A DNA stretch of 21,547 nucleotides, from contig VLTN01000132.1 in the NCBI GenBank assembly GCA_008330645.1, forward strand, positions 1 to 21,547, in the 5' to 3' direction. Under the pieces are notes generated by a model. The model was not told where the DNA came from. It saw only the letters and a program-made list of their open reading frames with translations, and did not search any database. This document shows, in pieces, positions 1-10,100 of this stretch (its first letter is position 1; the number at the start of each line of letters is the position of its first letter). The stretch is from Cafeteria roenbergensis (lineage: Eukaryota > Sar > Bigyra > Bicosoecida > Cafeteriaceae). A program made the position numbers and the translations under genes.

Positions 1-1225
1 TTCGAGTTGTTGAAGAGCTCTGTGTCATCTCTGCAAGGCGGGGCAGTCTCCAGGCCTTTTGCGCGGAGGTACTACGTCACGATGGCCGACGGCGCGTTCG
101 TCGACGGAGCGCAACGCGCTTCCGGGGATTCAGGCGGGCGGACTGGCCTTCACGACCGCACCGGACAGCACGGCGCCAATGTTGCGGGCTTCGGGTCCCG
201 CACCTTGCTGCTACGGGAGTGTCCCAGTCGCTGGCAAAGGCGACCCTTGCAGTTCAACGAAGCCATCCGCTTGGGTGGTTCCGGCACCATCGCCGTCGCT
301 GCGACCCCTGGCCAATCACTTCTCAGCGTGGATCTGGGGGCTGATTCTGCCGAAGCAATTGCTGAGTTCCTGGACAGTTGACGACGACACCCTGACCGTC
401 TCGTGGCCGGCAGCAAAGAGGCCCATCCCTGAGCAGGCCAAGGTTGCGGTCACACTCTCGGCCGGTGCAGTGGTGGATGTTGCAGGAAACGAGCTTCCGG
501 GATGCCGGGACCCGCGGTTCGTCAGCGACACCGCTGCCGCAGCAGCGTCTGCCCAGCATGCGCTCGAGTTCACGATTGAAGACGTGTCCCCTCCTTCGCT
601 GGTCACAGTCACACCGGCCCAAGGCTCGGCAAGCGTTGACGCAGAGGCAAGTTTTGTCTCTCTCACCTTCAGCGAAGCAGTGACAGTCGCCGATTCCGCC
701 GTGCTGCGAATCTACGCCCTGCCTCCCAGCGTCGAAAACCGTTGAGCAGGCGAATGCGGTGGACCCCGAGAAGTCAAGCGAGCAGAGCTCACCGACGAGG
801 CCGCATTTGCAGTTGCTCCGGGTCGGTTCCGGGAGCTGGCACTCCGTCCCTGGTCGTCACCCTCGGCAGCGCGTCGCTCGCACGGTCCAAGACATGGTTC
901 GCCATTCTGCTAAGCGGGCCGCAATTTGTCAAGGATGTCGCAGGCAACCCGGTGGCAGCGTCGTCGTTGCTTCCGAACTCGGGGGCGTCTGCGTGGCGAG
1001 TCCGCACGCAGGCGGATGAGTCTGCCCAGTCTTGGTCTCGTCATCCCCCGCCAGCGGATGGACCATTGCAAGCTCCGCGCTTGCGCAAGTCTCTCTTCGG
1101 TTCTCGGAGGACGTGGTGCTCTCAAAGCAGCCAGCCCCGCTGTTCACAGGCGCCGGCGCGCTTGCCGTGGTTTGGTGGCCGCCGGGCGCGGCTGCACCGA
1201 CCTCATTCGCGGAGGCGGTGCGCCA
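1..1225 (+). pseudogene. 5' part of giant surface-protein gene: SbsA-type Ig-like domains, frame-broken
   Basis: This stretch encodes bacterial-type Ig-like (SbsA_Ig/Big_5-like) domains, but only when read across several frames. Frame 1 near 60-110 reads YYVTMADGAFVDG. It continues in frame 2 as GIQAGGLAFTTAPDSTAP, the usual end of one domain and start of the next. Frame 1 then gives LQFNEAIRLGGSGTIAVAA (about 248-300). Frame 2 gives a strand pattern ending GAVVDVAGNELPG (about 463-500) and then a new domain with FVSLTFSEAVTVADSAVL (about 652-705). Frame 1 near 855-1000 gives GPQFVKDVAGNPVAASS, and frame 3 near 1035-1215 gives VSLRFSEDVVLSK. About eight frame changes occur in 1.2 kb. The same domain order continues into the downstream reading frames, so I read it as the beginning (within the window) of one giant gene whose true start lies to the left. 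Such domains are extracellular adhesion or spacer modules. Whether the breaks are real decay or base-calling indels cannot be told from here. Confidence 0.6.
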
Positions 1226-2317
1226 GGTGCAGCTCGCCTCGAGTTTGCGGCGTGGATTCGACTGACTGGCCCTGCCGCTGCCGTAGCAGCGCGGGCAGCC
1301 GGCAGCGGAAACGCCAACGCCACGGCGCTGGATTCTAGCGGATCGACCGTCGCTGTCCCGCTGGCGTTCGCTGGACTGGACGTCGCTGCACTGCCTGTGG
1401 TGGAACACGCCATTGCGGCTGGCACGGCACTGGAAGGCCAGAGCATAGGGCGAGAAATCGTCGTGGCGGCCGTTCCTGCCCAACGCCGTCTGCAGTCCGG
1501 GGCATCCTATTCGCTCCTGCTTGCCCCTGGAGCTGTCGTGGATGCGGCAGGCAACGCTGCCGCCGGAGCAATGCTGCAATTCACAACGGAAAAAGCAGAG
1601 TGCACTCGCGATGCAGACTGCATTCCTGGGAGTGGGTTGTGCGACTTTGAAGTGCTTAAATGCGCGCAGGCCACCTGCGGTGACGGTGTTCGGAACTGGC
1701 ACGGACTGGCCCAGGAGGCTGGTGTCGACTGTGGCGGGCCTTGCCCTGCGCCCTGCAGCGCCGGTTCGGAGTGCACTCTTGGAACGGACTGCAGCAGCGG
1801 CAACTGTGGTGCCGACGGCAAATGTCTCGCCGAGTCTTGTTCCGACGGGATCAAGGCGGCAGCGGAGGCAGGGACGGACTGCGGCGGCGTGTGTGACGCT
1901 CCCTGCCCAGACCACAGCACTTGCCGCGTCGACGCCGACTGTGCCAGCAGCAGATGCTCCGCTGGGCGCTGCCAACCCGAGCCCGAGGGCGGAAACGTCG
2001 GATGTCCGGCAGGGACCACGAAATGCAACGGGGGCTCCAGCCCGTGCTCGCCGTGTTCGACCTCGCGCAGTGCACGTTCGGGCCCGAGTGTGCCAGTGGC
2101 GTGTGCAACGCCACTTCCGGGACGTGCGACTCCCCCACCTGCAGCGACGGCGTGCGCAACGGGGCCGAGCTCGGCGTCGACTGCGGCGAGTTGGCGTGCG
2201 GGTTCCGCTGCGACGGCGGGGCCGAGTGCACCCGGGCCACGGCTGGCCGAGTATGCGCGTCGGGCGTGTGCGCGGCCAACGGCACGTGCGCGGAGGCGCG
2301 CTGCGATGACGGCGTGA
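926..2317 (+). CDS. Giant surface protein, segment with last Ig-like domain and first Cys-rich repeats (partial, frame 2)
   Basis: Only about 1220-2065 of this open frame is the real coding frame; the ends are shadow translation. It begins with the second half of an Ig-like domain, ending GAVVDAAGNAAAGAMLQFTT at about 1531-1590. It then enters Cys-rich repeats: CTRDADC (from about 1601), CGDGVRN, EAGVDCGGPCPAPC, CTLGTDCSSGNC, CSDGIKAAAEAGTDCGG and CRVDADCASSRC. The C-x-D-G-V/I ... D-C-G-G ... D-C-x-S-x-x-C pattern is a disulfide-rich repeat seen in large secreted or surface proteins of protists and some bacteria. Between about 2060 and 2080 the repeat pattern jumps to frame 1. Frame 2 then gives a Cys-poor, Ala/Arg/Pro-rich translation, while frame 1 resumes at CTFGPECASGVC. 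It is a piece of the same gene as the following entries; no start codon belongs here. Confidence 0.6.
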   Translation: MSRMSQATRWQRRRCFRTRGRLRGESARRRMSLPSLGLVIPRQRMDHCKLRACASLSSVLGGRGALKAASPAVHRRRRACRGLVAAGRGCTDLIRGGGAPGAARLEFAAWIRLTGPAAAVAARAAGSGNANATALDSSGSTVAVPLAFAGLDVAALPVVEHAIAAGTALEGQSIGREIVVAAVPAQRRLQSGASYSLLLAPGAVVDAAGNAAAGAMLQFTTEKAECTRDADCIPGSGLCDFEVLKCAQATCGDGVRNWHGLAQEAGVDCGGPCPAPCSAGSECTLGTDCSSGNCGADGKCLAESCSDGIKAAAEAGTDCGGVCDAPCPDHSTCRVDADCASSRCSAGRCQPEPEGGNVGCPAGTTKCNGGSSPCSPCSTSRSARSGPSVPVACATPLPGRATPPPAATACATGPSSASTAASWRAGSAATAGPSAPGPRLAEYARRACARPTARARRRAAMTA

Positions 2318-4158
2318 AGGCGGACTCGGAGCTGGGCGTGGACTGCAGCGGGGCGGTCGGGCCGTGCGGGCTGTGTCCTGCGGGCCAGCCGTCCGGCTGG
2401 TCGGCGTCGAACTGCGTTTCGGGCGTGGAGGCGTACGGGGTGTGCCTGGCGGCGACGTGCAGCGACGGCGTGCGGAACAGTCCGGGCGGCGTCCGCGAGG
2501 CCGGCGTCGATTGCGGCGGACCTTGCCCGGCCTCCTGCGATCCGGGCGTGGAGTGCTCGCGTGCCTCTGATTGCTCCAGCGGCGTGTGCAACGCCACTTC
2601 CGGGACGTGCGACTCCCCCACCTGCAGCGACGGCGTGCGCAACGGGGCCGAGCTCGGCGTCGACTGCGGCGAGGTGGCGTGCGGGTTCCGCTGCGACGGC
2701 GGGGCCGAGTGCACCCGGGCCACGGCTGGCCGAGTATGCGCGTCGGGCGTGTGCGCGGCCAACGGCACGTGCGCGGAGGCGCGCTGCGATGACGGCGTGA
2801 AGGCGGACTCGGAGCTGGGCGTGGACTGTAGCGGGGCGGTCGGGCCGTGCGGGCTGTGTCCTGCGGGTCAGCCGTCCGGCTGGTCGGCGTCGAACTGCGT
2901 TTCGGGCGTGGAGGCGTACGGGGTGTGCATGGCGGCGACGTGCAGCGACGGCGTGCGGAACAGTCCGGGCGGCATCCGCGAGGCCGGCGTCGATTGCGGC
3001 GGACCTTGCCCGGCCTCCTGCGACTCGGGCGTGGAGTGCTCGCGTGCCTCCGATTGCTCCAGCGGCGTGTGTAACGCCACCTCCGGGACGTGCGACTCCC
3101 CCACCTGCAGCGACGGCGTGCGCAACGGGGCCGAGCTCGGCGTCGACTGCGGCGAGGTGGCGTGCGGGTTCCGCTGCGACGGCGGGGCCGAGTGCACCCG
3201 GGCCACGGCTGGCCGAGTATGCGCGTCGGGCGTGTGCGCGGCCAACGGCACGTGCGCGGAGGCGCGCTGCGATGACGGCGTGAAGGCGGACTCGGAGCTG
3301 GGCGTGGACTGTAGCGGGGCGGTCGGGCCGTGCGGGCTGTGTCCTGCGGGTCAGCCGTCCGGTTGGTCGGCTTCGAACTGCGTTTCGGGCGTGGAGGCGT
3401 ACGGGGTGTGCATGGCGGCGACGTGCAGCGACAGCGTGCGGAACAGTCCGGGCGGCATCCGCGAGGCCGGCGTCGATTGCGGCGGACCTTGCCCGGCCTC
3501 CTGCGACTCGGGCGTGGAGTGCACGCGTGCCTCCGATTGCTCCAGCGGCGTGTGTAACGCCACCTCCGGGACGTGCGACTCCCCCACCTGCAGCGACGGC
3601 GTGCGCAACGGGGCCGAGCTCGGCGTCGACTGCGGCGAGGTGGCGTGCGGGTTCCGCTGCGACGGCGGGGCCGAGTGCACCCGGGCCACGGCTGGCCGAG
3701 TATGCGCGTCGGGCGTGTGCGCGGCCAACGGCACGTGCGCGGAGGCGCGCTGCGATGACGGCGTGAAGGCGGACTCGGAGCTGGGCGTGGACTGTAGCGG
3801 GGCGGTCGGGCCGTGCGGGCTGTGTCCTGCGGGCCAGCCGTCCGGCTGGTCGGCGTCGAACTGCGTTTCGGGCGTGGAGGCGTACGGGGTGTGCATGGCG
3901 GCGACGTGCAGCGACGGCGTGCGGAACAGTCCGGGCGGCGTCCGCGAGGCCGGTGTCGACTGCTCCGGCAAGGGGGGCCCTTGTCCGTTCCAGCCGTGCC
4001 CGGAGAAGTCAGCGTGCGACGGCGACGATTCTGTCTGTGCAGGGGAGATGTTTTTGCTCGCCTTTTACCCAGGCTTGCGAGGTGCCCACCTGCTCGGACG
4101 GCCTGCTCAACGGCTTGGAGACTTGCATCGACGGCGGCGGGCCAGCTTGCGCAGATAA
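1921..4158 (+). CDS. Giant surface protein, segment carrying four 161-residue Cys-rich units (partial, frame 1)
   Basis: The real coding part is about 2070-4040 in frame 1; the first codons and the tail after about 4045 are shadow translation. It consists almost wholly of four near-identical 161-residue units. Each unit has three degenerate Cys-rich blocks starting CSDGVRNGAELGVDCG, CDDGVKADSELGVDCSG and CSDGVRNSPGG. A divergent block follows (GPCPFQPCPEKSACDGDDSVC, about 3975-4041). The frame then changes to 2 at a G-run/T-run stretch near 4038-4055 (GGGGAGATGTTTTTGC), where CAG/CFCSPFTQAC would restore the Cys spacing. Every Cys-containing codon is kept across the copies, consistent with selection or very recent amplification. 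The segment is expected to be extracellular and disulfide-bonded. It is one piece of a single gene with the neighbouring entries, not a stand-alone gene. Confidence 0.65.
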   Translation: MPRRRRLCQQQMLRWALPTRARGRKRRMSGRDHEMQRGLQPVLAVFDLAQCTFGPECASGVCNATSGTCDSPTCSDGVRNGAELGVDCGELACGFRCDGGAECTRATAGRVCASGVCAANGTCAEARCDDGVKADSELGVDCSGAVGPCGLCPAGQPSGWSASNCVSGVEAYGVCLAATCSDGVRNSPGGVREAGVDCGGPCPASCDPGVECSRASDCSSGVCNATSGTCDSPTCSDGVRNGAELGVDCGEVACGFRCDGGAECTRATAGRVCASGVCAANGTCAEARCDDGVKADSELGVDCSGAVGPCGLCPAGQPSGWSASNCVSGVEAYGVCMAATCSDGVRNSPGGIREAGVDCGGPCPASCDSGVECSRASDCSSGVCNATSGTCDSPTCSDGVRNGAELGVDCGEVACGFRCDGGAECTRATAGRVCASGVCAANGTCAEARCDDGVKADSELGVDCSGAVGPCGLCPAGQPSGWSASNCVSGVEAYGVCMAATCSDSVRNSPGGIREAGVDCGGPCPASCDSGVECTRASDCSSGVCNATSGTCDSPTCSDGVRNGAELGVDCGEVACGFRCDGGAECTRATAGRVCASGVCAANGTCAEARCDDGVKADSELGVDCSGAVGPCGLCPAGQPSGWSASNCVSGVEAYGVCMAATCSDGVRNSPGGVREAGVDCSGKGGPCPFQPCPEKSACDGDDSVCAGEMFLLAFYPGLRGAHLLGRPAQRLGDLHRRRRASLRR
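2098..3963 (+). repeat. Tandem higher-order coding repeat, 483 bp x about 3.9
   Basis: Units start at 2098, 2581, 3064 and 3547, exactly 483 bp apart, at the shared sequence GGCGTGTGYAACGCCAC. The fourth unit diverges at about 3963. Copies differ by only scattered single bases, for example TGCAAC versus TGTAAC, GTCCGCGAG versus ATCCGCGAG, and a GGC to AGC change near 3432 that turns CSDGV into CSDSV. The period is a multiple of three (161 codons), so copy-number change keeps the frame. Each unit contains three internal 52-55 codon blocks, making it a repeat of repeats. Confidence 0.95.
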
Positions 4159-7100
4159 GTGCGCGAACAATGCGTCCTGCGAAACTGCCTCCGACTGCGC
4201 GAGCCAGGTATGCTCGGGTGGGGTGTGCCAGGCGCCATCGTGCTCAGATGGCATTCAGCAAGGGGTGTTTGGCGAGGCCTACTTTGAGACGGACGTCGAT
4301 TGCGGCGGGAACTGCAGCGGCTGCCACTCCGGCTCGGCCTGCCTGGCTTCCAGCGATTGTGCTACAGGACTGGTTTGCTTCATGGGCACTTGCAAGGCGA
4401 GCTCCCTGAGTCCCGGAACAGGAGGCAGCGGAGGAGGTGCGACGGCCCCTCAGCTCGTCGACAACTCCACCACAAACGTGGCAGACTTTGGCGCTTGCGT
4501 GTTTGATCGCCAGTGCCGCTCCCTGGTGTGCAGAGCAGTGGGGGCGGCCCAAGGGGACCTCACCAGCGCGAACCCAGGAATCTGCGCCCCGGCTTCGCTC
4601 AGCGACGGGGTGCGCAACGGGGAGGAGCCCTGCGTGGACAGGCGCCCCGGTGAGCACAAGTGCCAGCTTGGCGAGTCCTGCCTTGTTGCCGCAGACTGCT
4701 CGACGGGAGGCGCATGCACCAACGCAACGTGCCAGGCCCCAACCTGCAGCGACGGGATCCTGGACCCCTCGCGCGAGACCGACGTGGACTGCGGTACCGC
4801 TGGCTCGTTGGTGCCCTCGAGTGTCAACGCCTGCAGCCCTTGCGCAGTGGGGCGGAAGTGCGCGTCCGCGGACGATTGCTCAACTGCATTGTGTGTGTCC
4901 GGCGTCTGCGCTCCGCTTCCCACGTGCACTGACGGAGTCAAGGGCGGCGAAGAGACATGCGTCGACGGCGGAGGCCCGACCTGCCCAGCGTGCGGCGACT
5001 TCGCGTCGTGCCAGCTGGATCGCGACTGCACCTCAGGCAACTGCAACCCGCTGGCAAAACGGTGCGAGCCCCCCAGCTGCTTTGACGGGAGGCGGAATGG
5101 CGACGAAACCGGTGTGGACTGCGGCGGCCAGACCAGCTGTGCTCGCTGCTCTGCGGGCTCGCGCTGCAGCGTGGGAGCAGACTGTGCCTCCAAGTCGTGC
5201 TCCGGCGGCTTCTGTGCGGCACCGTCTTGCAGCGATGGCATCGCCCAAGCTGACGAGGCTCCCGGCGGAGACTGTGGCGGGCCGCGCTGCAGTCTCTGTA
5301 AGCCCGGTGTGTCCTGCACCTCGCATTCCCAATGCGAAGGGCAGTGCACGGGCGGCGTGTGCCAGGCGCCTAGCTGCTACAACGGCATCCGCGACGGGCT
5401 GGAGCAAGGGGTGGATTGCGGCGAGCCTTCGTCTGGCTGCCCGCAGTGCCTGCCTGGCGACCGCTGCACCACCAACGCTGCATGCCTCGGTGGGTCGTGC
5501 AGCGGCGGACTCTGCGCGAGGCTGTCGATTGAAGCCATGCGGAACATCTCGTCGGGCTCGGCACGATTGGAAGCGGGGTCCAGCTCAGTCGGTGATGCTG
5601 GGTCGACATCCTTCTGCCCGTTGTTCAACGGCACATGTGGAGGCCTCTGCGGGGCCTGTCCCGAGGGAGGAGAGTGCGACGCGTCAACAGACTGCGGCCC
5701 AGGCCTTCGCTGCTCGTCCCGCACCTGCGTGAGCACCTGCGAGAACCGGTGCGGCGAGGCCGGGTGTCCCAAGTGTGAAGCAGGCCAGGCCGCGCCCTCG
5801 GATGCCGCGTGCGTGACCGGCTCCCGGGATCCGTTCACACTGATGTGTGCCATGCCTGCCGACCACTGCAACAACGGCGTGCTCGACAGCGCTCTAGGCG
5901 AGACGGCCGTCGACCTAGGAGGCCCGTGCGGCTCTCTCCTTGCCAGCGGCCGTGCCTGCCGAGCCTCGGCGCAATGCCTGTCAGGGTTCTGCAACCCAGC
6001 CTCGGCCCGGTGCACAAAGGAGCACTGCGCGGATGGCGTGCTGTCCGGAGACGAGTCCTGCGTGGACGGCGGAGGGAGCTGCGAGGCGGCCTGCCCGCCC
6101 AGGTCGGACTGCCTCGTCGACTCGGACTGCATGCAAGGGTCCCTCTGCCGCGCCGGGACGTGCTCTCTCCCCTCCAACTGCTCCAACGGCCGCCTTGACC
6201 CTGGAGAGCTAGCTGTGGACGTCGGGCCAGCCTGCGGCCCGACTGGCGTCGGGGGCACTTGCTCCCGAGCCTCGCAGTGCGCCTCGGGCGAGTGCCGCTT
6301 TGCGTTCTCGGGCGCAAGCCTCGGCACCTGCGGGACCGGGTCGTGCTTCGACGGCATTTGGCAGGAAGGTAGGGAAGCGGACCTGGACTGTGGCGCTGTT
6401 TGTGGCACCGCGCGCCTCTGCTCGGTGTTCGCTCGCTGCTCCGCTGCCACCGACTGCGTTTCCAAGTCCTGCCTGGGGGGCGTGTGCCAGCCCGCATCTG
6501 CCTGCTCCCCAGGCCAGTGTGGCGGAGCCTGCGCCCCATGCCCTCTCGAGCACTCTTGCACGCAGGCGTCCGATTGCCTGAGCGGATTCTGTGCCTTCGG
6601 ACGCTGTGCCCTCAGGTTGACGACGTCGGATGCCAGAGTGGTCGTGCCTAGCTCCGCTGCAGCGTCCAGCGCGTCACAGGCAGGCACCAGCTCGGCCAGC
6701 GGGTCTGCGTCGACAGCGGGGACCACGGGGCAGGGCAGCTCCCAGGCAGCCGACTGGGGCGCTAGCGGGCTGGCGAGCATGGGCTTCCTGCAAGGGTCGT
6801 CCAGCTCGGTCATCACAGCGGGCACGCCGTACGTGATATCATCGGAGCCCGCAGGCGGCATGTCTGGCGGGACAGCCAGCAGCATCACATTCAAAGGCGG
6901 GGACTTTGACGTTTCCGCGTCGGCCGTGTACCGGGTGGTTGCTGCCGACGTCCAGTCCAGGCAGCGGGTTGACGGAACTGCAGCAGGCACGTGCGACCCG
7001 CCCGGCGACGACTTCGTGACCTGTGCAGTGCCTGCCTGTAGTCGCGGCACGGTCTTGTTCCTGCTTCAGTACTCGGCCTCAGGTAGTCAGACTGGGCCTT

Positions 7101-10100
7101 GGTCAACGGCAGAGCCGTTCTACGCGTCGACAGGTCGCTACAAGGTGTCAGGCCAGGCCGGAGCTGCCACTGGGCTGCGAGTGGTTGCCTCGTGTGGGGC
7201 GTTGATCCAAGGTGAGACGCTGTCGCCTTCGCCGCTCGTGGAGCTCGTGGACGACAACGGAGAGCGCGTGACCACAGACTCCAGCACCGTGGTCCACATT
7301 TCACTCTTTTCGAGCGCGGAGCAAACGGAAGTTGCTGGACTTGAAGCTGTGGCCCGCGTCACGCAGCGCGGCGGCGGAACAAGCGTCCGCGCCACGGGAG
7401 GCGTGGCCGACTTCTCCGGCATTCGCGTCGCAAGCTCTGGCTCCGTGGTGGGGTCCGGATTCCAGCTGGTCTTCAGCGCGCAGCCAGCAAGTGGGGGCGC
7501 CACAATCGCGACCATGTCGTTCCCAGTGCGAGCGTTCGTCAGCCTGGACTCTGATTCCGCGGATACTGCGGCAATGGGCTGCTCTACCGACCTGGACGTG
7601 GCAGGTACTTGCTGTGCCGCGGGAGACGACAGTGACGTAGTGCTGGATGAGTGCGGCCTGTGCCCGGAGTCAGCAGAAGCCAGCAGGCAAGGGTGCGGAA
7701 TCCGCGTGACTGTTCCCGTCGAAGTGAGCAGCAGCAGCCCGATTGCCGTGCCAGCGGCAGGCGCAAGAATCTCCGCGGCGCAACTGGCGTGGAGGGTGAC
7801 GCAGGGACTGGCAGACGCGGCAGGGTACGAGTTGTCCGGCACACGTGCGACTGGAGCGCGCGTGCTGGAGGCCGGAACGGCGCCACAGCGGGCATTGTGG
7901 GAGGCGGGCAGGCCGGCTTCGGCGTCCGCCACCGTCGCTCCTGGCACCACAGTCCTGGTCTCAGTACTGGTTCCGCCGCCAGAGGGAGGATGGGCAATCA
8001 GCGGGCCAATGCAGCGCGACTCGGCGCTCAAGCGATTGCGCAGCGCCACCACGAACAGTTCGTCGTCGCTGTGGAACGGCACCGCTTTTGCGTCTGGCAG
8101 CCCTTCCAGCGGCCCGATGGAGATTTCTGCAGCACTGGACGCCAATGCGGCGTCGCCCGACTTTGGGGGCGAGGCGGTTTGCCGTGGTGTATGCTCGGGC
8201 TTGGAAATGGCGCTGGGGTGCACGGGGTGCTCCATCGACGATCCGGAAGGTCTCTCCTCGAATGCAACCAAGTTCGGGTTTTGCGTCAGGGAACAAGGAT
8301 CCGCTGGCGAGTTCGTCGTTCGCGACGCGCCCCAGTGTCCGCATCTCCCGGTTGCCGACTTTGGCCAGGCCACGGAGTTGGAGTCGATCATGGCCTGGAT
8401 CCATCCAGTCCTGCTTGGCGTTGCCGCAGCGGCAGCGCTCGCGCAGGGGACAATCGATCAGTGCCGAGCCGCGAGCGGAAAGGCCCCGTTGCACTCTGGC
8501 AGCTTCGCAACAGTGACGGCAGTCCTGCCAGCCGTGGCCGCATTCGGCGCGGGCGTCCTCGATGTTGCAGACCACGGCCAGTTCGCCGTCGCGCTGTCGC
8601 TGTTGCACGTGGCCATGCCGCCCTTGCTCAAGCTCGACGGACAACTTCTGCTTGCCTCCACTGGCATTCTGGGCTGGCTGTGGAACTTCGTGCAGCCGGC
8701 CCTCCAAATCAGCGTTTCGCAGACGGCGCCTGGCGCCTCCGCCGGGCAACCCAACAGCTCGCTTGCGCTGGCGACCGACAGCGGGTGCGAGAGCGCCTGG
8801 CAGGCATTCCCCGACGACCCTGTCGGCACGCTGACCTCTTGGGGCTGCGGGGCGCAGGCCCCGCACGCGCTCTCCGTGATGTCTATCATGGCGTCTGTCC
8901 CCGCCCAGGCGCTCCTTGCCGTGGCATTGGTTTCGCTCGTGGCGCTTCAAGCTGTGATCGGCGCCTTCTTCGGAGCCATGGGAGTCGCCCGCTGCTGCAT
9001 CCTTCACAGAACCTCGAGCTCAAAGGCCGAGGTAGCCAACGAGTCAGGCCGTTCGCTGGCGACGACAGCCAGCCGCGTGAGGGCGGGGCGGGCCAGCGAG
9101 CTGAGTTCTCGAGCAGACGACGGACCCATGTTTTCTCCCGCACCTGCGCTCTGGGACGCCTTCGCGCGGACCGCCGTCAACACGGTGGTGTTGTTCTTCT
9201 TGACAGTTGCAACGTTGTCCCTTGCCGAGGTTGCACGACAGCCGTGTGCTCCCGGAGCCGGGGGTCCTTTGCTCGGATGGGCTTCGCTGGGAGTGCTGGT
9301 CGTGGGGTGCTTCGCACTCGTGACCGTGTCCGGGTGCCGCACCCGGCCGTTCGGCAGGTGCCTGCGCCCGTGCAAGGGTCCGCGGCCTCTGGTTACGCAG
9401 CCCCCTGCGTTGCTTCCGCGTGGGTTTGCGTACAGCAGCCATGGGGTCCGGCTCACGGATCCCACCGGCAGACTCAACCACGCAACTTGCGCGGGGCGGT
9501 CGCTCCCATCCGTGCTCCTCGTCGACAAGTTTTCGACAGCCGCCCTCCTGGTTGGCCTCTCCAAGTACCCCGCTGTGCAGGTCGGGACGATGCTTTCGAA
9601 GCAGGTGGCGCTTCTGGCGTGGCTGGCCGCCACGCAGGGCTTCGCATTCCGCTTTTCGCACACAGTGGCAATCGCAACTTCTGCAGCTCGCAGCGTGGTC
9701 CTGGTGCTGGTCCTTGCCCTCGTGCCTCCTCACGAAGCGGAGGAAACGCCAACCCTGAGAGCCGTCGGGGGACTGGCTTACGCAATCCAAGTGCTGCTCG
9801 CGTTGCTGCTGCTGGCTCTTGTGCTCCTTCAGTTCGGACCCGTGGCGAAGCTGTTCATCAGTTGCGAGTGTGGGCGGCGGGTGTCATCGACGGCCATGTG
9901 CACAGGCGACAGCGCTGGTGAACGAGCCAGGCCGTCCCTTGGCAACGCCAAGCGCGGGAAACCAGCGTGCGAAGACCATCTTGAGCAACAAGTGAACCGC
10001 GTGGCTCAGTTCGCGAACCCCATGCTGCAGTCTGGTGGAGGCAGGGGTCAGGGGAAGCGGCCAACAGTCGCGGTTGGCTCTGCTAAGGCTGGGCCAAGCA

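Noticed and set aside
2098-3963. CRISPR-like array
   Set aside because: The repeats are 483 bp, directly adjacent, coding and in frame; there are no spacers.
1851-3971. Long minus-strand open frames opposite the 483-bp repeats (for example 1851-2768 and 3351-3971)
   Set aside because: They repeat with the same 483-bp period, are rich in Pro/Ser/His/Thr, and exist because the GC-rich plus-strand repeat has no stop in that antisense frame. No domain pattern is seen.
1-4055. Spliceosomal introns as the cause of the frame switches
   Set aside because: Domain text continues across most switch points with little or no sequence left over to form introns, and I saw no convincing GT...AG pairs at them. 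Small indels explain them better.
5377-7050. 557-codon minus-strand open frame
   Set aside because: Antisense shadow of the Cys-rich plus-strand frame; its composition follows from the reverse complement, and the plus strand shows clear domains.
7651-9921. 756-codon plus-strand open frame in frame 1
   Set aside because: Arg-rich shadow of the giant membrane protein frame; it has no hydrophobic segments or motifs, while the overlapping frame has both.
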